Translations under genes and position numbers: made by a program
In this document: one piece after another, positions 58,302-64,000 of the stretch
Layout of the letters: every line of letters begins with the position of its first letter
How positions within the stretch are numbered: the first letter of the stretch is position 1
Notes under the pieces: generated by a model
Databases searched by the model: none
What the model was told of the DNA's origin: nothing
The model's input: the letters and a program-made list of their open reading frames with translations, nothing else
From: Bidens hawaiensis
Lineage: Eukaryota; Streptophyta; Magnoliopsida; Asterales; Asteraceae
Reading direction: 5' to 3'
DNA: 64,000 nt
NCBI GenBank assembly: GCA_021521415.1
Contig: JAIQDT010001746.1
Location: forward strand, 62,001 to 126,000

Positions 58302-58714
58302 TGTAGGTTCCCAGCCGGATCTACACGGAATATCTCGTTCTACGTAGGTGTGGAATCCCTACGTATGACGTTACGAGCGTAGAAGACGATACACGTTAAC
58401 ACGATCAAACACACGTTACAATAAACAAAGACACGTTGTATTGCAACTGGAAACACGTGATTCACTGATCACCGATTACACAAACTGAATAACTCGTAAA
58501 AACTAAAAACTTAAAACTCTGCCGTAACCTAGGCTATTTAACAGTCGACAACTTCGCCTAACATGTTTAGGTGAAGTTGTACCTAACTTCGCTTATTCCA
58601 CAAGTTCGCCTATATCAGCGAACTTGTGAGCTAACTTCGCTTAATACAAAATACAAATCCATCTAACTCGATTACAGACACTAGACTCTGAACTACTGAC
58701 ATCATGTACCAACA
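58302..58714 (-). repeat. Element H 3' LTR (413 bp)
   Basis: On the minus strand it starts TGTTGGTACATG right after the PPT and ends GGGAACCTACA. It contains several AACTTCGCCTA / TAGGTGAAGTTG motifs (58545-58640) like those in the spacer. It is short for a Sirevirus. Confidence 0.8.
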
Positions 58715-58725
58715 GACTCCCCCTT
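58715..58725 (-). other. Element H polypurine tract
   Basis: On the minus strand AAGGGGGAGTC directly precedes TGTTGG of the LTR. Confidence 0.88.
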
Positions 58726-58795
58726 GGCAGTAGCTTCATATCTCTATCTTTAAGCACGTGTCTTGTAATCTTCAACAATCTTGTATCTTTCATCT

Positions 58796-59503
58796 TCAAG
58801 CATGAACTCCTTCTCGTACACAAACCGAAACAACTCTTTGATATTTCTTCGCTTCTTCTTTCCAAGCAGGAATATAAAATATTTTCTTCTCGTTCAGCAC
58901 CTGCATATCAGCTTGAGACAAATTCACCAAGTGCATTGGATCATACACTCTCAGCAGCTCTTGTTCATCTTCATTCTCCATTACTGCTTCATCTGTTTCA
59001 CAATCAACATACCACCACTTCAGATCCTTGAGCATATCCTTGGGCATTTGTTTCATCGGCACTTCTTTTAAACACCGGATCGGCTTATACTTCATGATCA
59101 TCCAAGGCTTGCCATCTGCTCTCATCCCTCTATCTTTATCTTCAATAAGTTTTCCTTTCTGTGGTTTCAACAGCTCGAACTTTTTCTCCTTTATACTTTC
59201 CTTCCAAACAATCTTTCCAATGACCCTAGCCATGTTATCATCACTCCTGTTTATCAACCCCAACCTGGCTAAGTCCTTCACTTCACACTCAGGCAACGTA
59301 TTCAACGATCTCAACAGTCTCTTGAAGTACTGAACCCCATCATACCTTTTAATCACAAAGAGCCTCAACTGCTCATCATATAACCAGCATATAATCCCCG
59401 TTTTCAATTCAGCATAACCCCTGATGTTGTAACTTTTCTTGAACATAATAGGGACCGCCGGTTTCTTAGTCTTTACGAACCACTGAGCGTAGCCTTTTTT
59501 CTA
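58796..59503 (-). pseudogene. Element H post-pol ORF, C-terminal part, broken
   Basis: An in-frame TAG (59503-59501) is followed by the open frame KKGYAQWFVKTKK, then 216 codons from ATG 59446 (MFKKSYNIRGYAELK; WMIMKYKPIRCLKEVPM; WKEEAKKYQRVVSVCVR) to the stop before 58796. In the same frame upstream of the TAG, to about 59705, there is an acidic stretch (EDVLPMEEIEKIGAEI). It therefore continues the 672-codon ORF after a frameshift near 59700-59720 and one nonsense change. The product is basic, with no clear membrane span. I do not recognise a catalytic domain. Confidence 0.7.
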
Positions 59504-59700
59504 TCTTGGCTGCTCCTCCCATTCCGTCTCATCGCTTCCCATATCTTGACCCATATCTGCCTTATCAACTTCCGGAATCTCGTGCTCAACGTTCTCCTCC
59601 ACAATCTCTCCTTCTTCAATCTCACTATCAATGACAATCTCAGCCCCTATCTTCTCTATCTCCTCCATCGGTAACACATCCTCATCACCTATAACATCAT

Positions 59701-61719
59701 CTACACCTCCTCAGCGTCCACAACCACAACATCATCACCCCCTGAACCGCCAGCTGCACTCGTTGACTCCCCCTGAGATGTGGAAGTCCCAAGAGCTTGT
59801 TCAATTCTTGGCAACTCTCCACCTGCACCTTTCGATGCATTGGGATCATCGTCTCGATCATTACATTTCTTCGTCCTCAGCTCATCACCATTACAGCTCG
59901 TCTCCCCCTGAGATGCCAAGAACTGTTTCAAAACATCAATTATTTTTCCATGTTCGATCAGCAGGGACGACTGTATCTGATTCTCTGCAACGAGGCGCTG
60001 AATAGCATGGGTCTGGATAAGATTTACCCTTGATTGTTCTGCCACGACCCTTTCAAGCGCTGCTATTCGTTCCGAGTCGGATAAGGTTGCATCGAAATCA
60101 AACCTCAGATGTGATATATCTTGAGTGTACTGAGGAGGGATTTCCAATGTAACCGGGACCTCAGAAGTAGGCGTAAACGTAACCGCAGGTGGTATTGTAA
60201 CTGACAACCCTGCAGTAGCTACAACTGTCGACTCAATAAATATTGCCACGACCTCCGTTGGAGTAACAGTTGGAGGTGGCAAAGATACAATCTCTGGAGT
60301 CGAGAGTTGGAATGTAGTGGGTGGGATGCCGAAGGAAGATGAGGTAGTCACCACGGGAACATCCGTGGCGATTGGACCTGTAACTTGCAATGGTGTAGGG
60401 ACTATAGTCATACCAGACAGTGCGGGTGGAGTGAAACGAACCACCCTTGAGCTCTCACCAGCTCCCGAACCTGCACCTGCCCGTTCCCTTCTCGATCTAT
60501 GGACCAACTGATGTAAATCTTCCTCAAAATCTGACTCACTGTCTTCATTGTCTCTCTTCCTCTTCCCATGAATCCTTTCTTGTGTAACCAAAATCCGTCT
60601 AGCTTCAGCCACATCATCATCTGAAGAATCAGAATCAGCCTCAGTCGTAGCTGCCTTAGCAACATCCACACTAGTAACCCGGGCTACCGAGACCTGTACC
60701 TCTTCCTCAGGGTCAACACGATCCATATCAAAAAATCCTTGACCGCCAAACGCAGCTTCAAGGTCTACATTTTCCTCCGGTGCCACAACAGGAGCAGCAG
60801 GTAAAGCTTGTTGTACCTCAGGTGGTGGTTGAGGTGCTTCAGCCTGTTGTGGTTGAGGATCCCGAAACTCGTCCCCACGAGCTGGAACATACTCTGGGTT
60901 GATCAAGTACCCGAATAATGGAGTATGTCGAGGACGGAGCTCAAGTTTGCTTCTTGCACTCGATGATCTGCACTGAGCGAAGATCCTCTTGCTGACACTT
61001 TCCACATATCTAATTGGGCGGCGCTGAGGTAACGTGGGAGCGACGTGATTCAAGATCATTTGTAGGAATCTTGGATACATCAGAAATCTCTCACGCGCCA
61101 CCGCTCGTCTTTGACGATCTATCTCGTAAAATACCATCTGACTAAAGCTGTAACGCTTATTGTAAGTCAGTGCAGTCATCGCCGACTGCATGATCTCACC
61201 CATTCCATCTGTACCAGCCTTTCTCCCTGACATGCAGACTATCATCACATGCATGAGAAAGCGCCACTGGTCTAGCAAGAACCCCTTGCGTCTCTGAGTA
61301 TCCCCCAAAGGACCAGAATATCCCATCCTCAGAAACGCACCATCTCTGAATGGAGCCACAAAGTCAGTAGGAGCATCTCTCGTTTCATCCCCAAACTGTA
61401 AAGCCGCCCTAATCTGTTCAGACGAGAACTGTACAATCTGATTGTTAACCGTTGCACGCATAACCGGGGGCTCGACTCGACAGTCATATTCCACTGTCTG
61501 CCAGAAATCTTCTATGTTTGGCAATGAGAGAGGCAGTGTTGTAGTAATAGCGTGGAAGATACGCGAGCGGAGTAGAAATGTGATGATCTCGCGGAAATCA
61601 TCAACACCGCTCGCATCCGAGTCCAATGTGATGTACATGTTATGCCCCGGGAAAAACTGTCGATGGTTATCTCCACCTTCATCACCACCTGCACCACCTG
61701 CTCCAGCTACAGCTACCAT
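59701..61719 (-). CDS. Element H post-pol ORF, N-terminal and central part (672 aa)
   Basis: ATG 61719 starts MVAVAGAGGAGGDEGG. Residues ~25-260 form a conserved-looking domain (EIITFLLRSRIFHAITTTLP; NIEDFWQTVEYDC; LLDQWRFLMHVMIVCMSGRK; FLMYPRFLQMILNHVAPTLP). This resembles the post-pol proteins often annotated as hypothetical or transposon proteins in Asteraceae genomes; the match is from memory. A low-complexity Pro/Ser/acidic middle follows, then a coiled-coil-like stretch (SERIAALERVVAEQSRVNLI) around residues 545-610. I see no signal peptide or membrane span, so envelope-like is a positional name only. CTCTAAC plus a T-rich tract and TTGCAG end two bases before the ATG, a good splice-acceptor shape. 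Confidence 0.72.
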   Translation of the reverse strand: MVAVAGAGGAGGDEGGDNHRQFFPGHNMYITLDSDASGVDDFREIITFLLRSRIFHAITTTLPLSLPNIEDFWQTVEYDCRVEPPVMRATVNNQIVQFSSEQIRAALQFGDETRDAPTDFVAPFRDGAFLRMGYSGPLGDTQRRKGFLLDQWRFLMHVMIVCMSGRKAGTDGMGEIMQSAMTALTYNKRYSFSQMVFYEIDRQRRAVARERFLMYPRFLQMILNHVAPTLPQRRPIRYVESVSKRIFAQCRSSSARSKLELRPRHTPLFGYLINPEYVPARGDEFRDPQPQQAEAPQPPPEVQQALPAAPVVAPEENVDLEAAFGGQGFFDMDRVDPEEEVQVSVARVTSVDVAKAATTEADSDSSDDDVAEARRILVTQERIHGKRKRDNEDSESDFEEDLHQLVHRSRRERAGAGSGAGESSRVVRFTPPALSGMTIVPTPLQVTGPIATDVPVVTTSSSFGIPPTTFQLSTPEIVSLPPPTVTPTEVVAIFIESTVVATAGLSVTIPPAVTFTPTSEVPVTLEIPPQYTQDISHLRFDFDATLSDSERIAALERVVAEQSRVNLIQTHAIQRLVAENQIQSSLLIEHGKIIDVLKQFLASQGETSCNGDELRTKKCNDRDDDPNASKGAGGELPRIEQALGTSTSQGESTSAAGGSGGDDVVVVDAEEV

Positions 61720-62480
61720 TTCTGCAACACAAACAGTCTAAGTTAGAGAAACGTCAAGGCAAATCACAAGTTCGCCTGTTACCATGAGCGAAGTTATGAT
61801 TTATTCTGTATAGGCGAAGTTAGAGGTGGGGTGAAGTTGGGAACAACTTCGCCTCAACTTGAACTTCGCCTGACCAATGTTAAGTAAAAAGGGCCAGGCG
61901 AAGTTAATGATAACTTCGCCTAACCACTACTTCGCCTCATATACTGTTACATAATTAATTATCAGGCGAAGTTAAACCTCAGGCGAAGTTAAGAATAACT
62001 TCGCCTAAACCGTAAGTTCGCCTGAATATGAATCGGCAACAGTTAGACGTTCAATACGAAGTGATTTCGGTCAATTTGGAGATTGCGGATCTCGTAAAAC
62101 ATGTTTTTAAGACGATCTAGACGATCAAGTTGATTACGACCACGTAATAACAGGTTTGAAAATCGGGTGTTGAGGTTTCGACTAAACGGGGTCGCGAATC
62201 GGGTCGAAACGACCGTTGATTAACGTCAATGACAGTGATTATACGATACTATCGACACTACACACCTATAACTCGGATTAGAAACTAAGAATGAAAACAC
62301 AGATTGATCGAGATATCTTCGCTTAGGGTTACTGGGATATAAGTTCGCTGGTTGTTTTGAAAAATAATAATTCGTTTGACCAAAAAAAATATCTTTATAT
62401 AGGGTCAAGATTATACAGGCGAAGTTATGGATAACTTCGCCTATTGCAGGCGAAGTTATGGATAACTTCGCTGATATGAA
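61720..62480 (-). repeat. Element H spacer rich in AGGCGAAGTTA palindromes
   Basis: AGGCGAAGTTA and its complement TAACTTCGCCT, or truncated forms, occur about 18 times, often as adjacent inverted pairs. The best are 62417-62442, with 12-base arms AGGCGAAGTTAT/ATAACTTCGCCT around GG, and a near copy at 62448-62473. No gene. Confidence 0.9.
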
Positions 62481-63487
62481 AATTTACACAACAAACCCCT
62501 ATAATTTAAACAATTTGCAATTAAGTTTTAAAACATCCTTTAAAGAGTTAAATGATACGATCAAGACCAAGTAACCAGGTATAAAATCATACAACTACAT
62601 AAGTAAAATAAAATTTTAAAAATAAAGTACACGGGATCAAATTTCAGTCTCGACAGGGACTACCATGTTTTAGAAAAGATCCGAACATGAATCATACTAA
62701 TTAAGTGACTGTCACACAGATCCATGTTCAGCTGTATTATGACATAAAGAAACATGTTGTAAGCAGGTAAATAACTTAGAATGGTTTTCATTGTTTCTGT
62801 GATACGGGTTAGGTTCAATTAAGCTCAAAACTTAAATGGGCAACACATCAGAGATTGTGATGTCTCCTATCTATTCTCAAAGCGTATTTGGCTTTCCCCA
62901 AGTCACCCCGAGTTGACCTCGACCCGTAGTGTCTGATTAAATAGTAAGTACTCTTCGATCTTTAGACTCTTCTTCCCGTTCTCTTTCTCACATCCTGATT
63001 GAGAAGTATTAACCTTATAAGCTCTAGAATGTCTCAGTAACATTTTTTTTAAGTATTTACACAGTTTCAGAGTCGTAAACAATTGCAAGTCCCGAATCTG
63101 GATCACTGCAGTTTCTTGACACGCTATCTTCACGGGAAACAGAACACTCACGGGCTCGTGTATGACTGGGTAATCGCTTTTCTGCCTATCATTCGGAAAG
63201 ATATATATGGAGACATGCACAACTCTTAAGGAGTTTCCACGTAAAATCGAGGAGATTTAGTTAGTATCACTTCTACTTTTACGCACCATAAAAAGCTACC
63301 ATGACATACAATGAATGTTCTAAAGTCTTTTAGGCCTAATAACTTCACTAGTTAAGCACACAGAATCAGTATATCTATCACTTTCCAAGGTTGGGTCAAT
63401 TTTCTGTTAAACATAGTAAAGGAACTTCTTACGAAGTAGTAGACTTGAAAAATAATTTCATCTCCCAAAAACAATTTTAACTTCTAT
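62481..63487 (-). other. Element H spacer, no recognised feature
   Basis: AT-rich sequence without motifs I can name. A 105-codon minus-strand frame (63220 to 62903) has no recognisable domain and no supporting context; I do not call it a gene. Confidence 0.5.
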
Positions 63488-63762
63488 CGCCCCGATCAAG
63501 TCGAAGTCTTCAGGTAAACGGCTATCCTGAAGATCCAATGGATCAACTGGACCGACCACATACGAGTATGTGTCCTTCTAACTAAGTATGAACGACTAAT
63601 TTTCAGCGAAAGAATAAAAACACATCATAAACCGCCCCGGTCACTTTCAGTCATCTGGTTAATGGCTATCCTCATATTCTACAAGTAGAAATGAGGACCA
63701 AACATATCCGAAGATATGTCCTTCAAACTGAGGCAACCGACATAATTCTAAGCGATAGTGAG
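63488..63762 (-). repeat. Two tandem ~145-base spacer units with hairpins
   Basis: CGCCCCG starts units at 63488 and 63633. Both contain GGCTATCCT, then a hairpin, then a second hairpin, then GTCCTTC and an ACTAA/ACTGA block. Hairpin pairs are GATCC/GGATC (63532-63544) against TTCTAC/GTAGAA within CCTCAT/ATGAGG (63670-63696), and CACATAC/GTATGTG (63557-63572) against ACATATC/GATATGT (63702-63719). Stems differ in sequence yet keep pairing. Confidence 0.8.
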
Positions 63763-63763
63763 G

Positions 63764-63790
<27 letters not shown>
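63763..63790 (-). repeat. Poly(T) run on the plus strand (poly(A) in element sense)
   Basis: About 28 consecutive T lie between the hairpin units and the end of pol. Confidence 0.95.
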
Positions 63791-63794
<4 letters not shown>

Positions 63795-63811
63795 AAAGAC
63801 GAAAAGCACGG

Positions 63812-64000
63812 TTACTCAGGATTGATCATCCCATTTAGCTCAACAAGGTTTTGAAAACGAGTTTTGTCAAACGCTTTAGTAAACAAATCAGCGAAATTAT
63901 CTAACGTATCAACCTTTTCGAGCACAATCAATTTCTTCTCAACACAATCACGTATAAAATGATGACGGATGTCAATGTGTTTAGTTTTGCTATGCTTTAC
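63812..64000 (-). CDS. pol: Ty1/copia pol, C-terminal end of RNase H (partial)
   Basis: On the minus strand the frame enters at 64000 and reads HSKTKHIDIRHHFIRDCVEK, then EKVDTLDNFADLFTKAFDK and a short tail, stopping at TAA 63814-63812. This is the conserved end of copia RNase H (HIDIRHHFIRD; ADLFTKA), here 62 intact codons. The remaining pol lies right of the window. It fixes H as Ty1/copia and gives the orientation. Confidence 0.93.
   Translation of the reverse strand, partial: VKHSKTKHIDIRHHFIRDCVEKKLIVLEKVDTLDNFADLFTKAFDKTRFQNLVELNGMINPE

Larger units (their letters stand above)
58302..64000 (-). mobile_element. Element H: Sirevirus-like Ty1/copia element, 3' half
   Basis: On the minus strand the order is end of pol (64000 to 63812), long spacer, large post-pol ORF (61719 to 58796), PPT and 3' LTR (58714 to 58302). 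A big ORF between pol and the 3' LTR is characteristic of the Sirevirus group of copia elements. The rest of pol, gag and the 5' LTR lie right of the window. H interrupts LTR G. Confidence 0.85.

Noticed and set aside
62903..63220. 105-codon minus-strand frame in H's spacer
   Set aside because: No recognisable domain, splice or start context; the length is compatible with chance.

Overview
This is a plant nuclear window made almost entirely of nested LTR retrotransposons. I found no host gene, rRNA or tRNA gene. The plus-strand elements are Ty3/gypsy chromoviruses, Tekay/Del-like judged from the GPF/Y motif and the chromodomain-like integrase tail. Most intact primer sites match initiator tRNA-Met (TGGTATCAGAGC or TGGTATCAAAGC). 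The minus-strand elements are two Ty1/copia pieces, one of them Sirevirus-like. The flavour of the gag, pol and post-pol proteins suggests a large dicot genome, probably Asteraceae. That taxon is an inference, not a demonstrated fact.

Layout. 1-8743: element A, an old decayed chromovirus (5' LTR tail, gag-pol relic, 2.9 kb 3' LTR), sitting in the 5' LTR of element B. 8744-18464: element B, a second chromovirus family with a nearly complete gag-pol broken by stops and frameshifts; its 3' LTR carries a TIR element. 18465-25360: element J, a minus-strand relative of B (leader, PBS, LTR). Its LTR is split by F (19835-23150), a minus-strand LTR of the E family with a 1.29 kb internal tandem duplication. 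25591-55660: element E, an old chromovirus whose pol is split by a 22.8 kb young insertion. That insertion (30544-53327) has the structure LTR1-C-LTR2-D-LTR3. It is a tandem of two almost identical copies with three 3.5 kb LTRs, and one 5-bp target duplication (GGGTT) flanks the whole unit. 55661-57468: 5' end of a minus-strand copia element with a 445-bp hAT-type MITE. 57469-58301: another E-family LTR piece (G). 58302-64000: 3' half of a minus-strand Sirevirus-like copia element (H): LTR, PPT, a large broken post-pol ORF, a hairpin-rich spacer and the end of pol.

How the parts work together. In C and D the order is LTR, PBS, accessory ORF, gag-protease, pol (RT, RNase H, integrase, chromodomain-like tail), PPT, LTR. 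The accessory ORF is the most unusual part. It is GC-rich and encodes 208 residues, Pro/Ser-rich at the N-terminus with a hydrophobic C-terminal tail that looks like a membrane anchor. It lies upstream of gag, and acceptor-like and donor-like splice signals flank it. D has an intact RT-to-integrase frame, but both copies share a 1-bp deletion in protease, so neither is obviously autonomous. A is an older member of the same family. It keeps the leader length and faint similarity to the accessory ORF, so the ORF is probably an old family trait.

Other points of interest are the LTR2/LTR3 similarity that bears on how the tandem formed, palindromic minisatellites in LTRs, dense AGGCGAAGTTA palindromes in H, and two tandem spacer units in H whose hairpins differ in sequence but keep their pairing.
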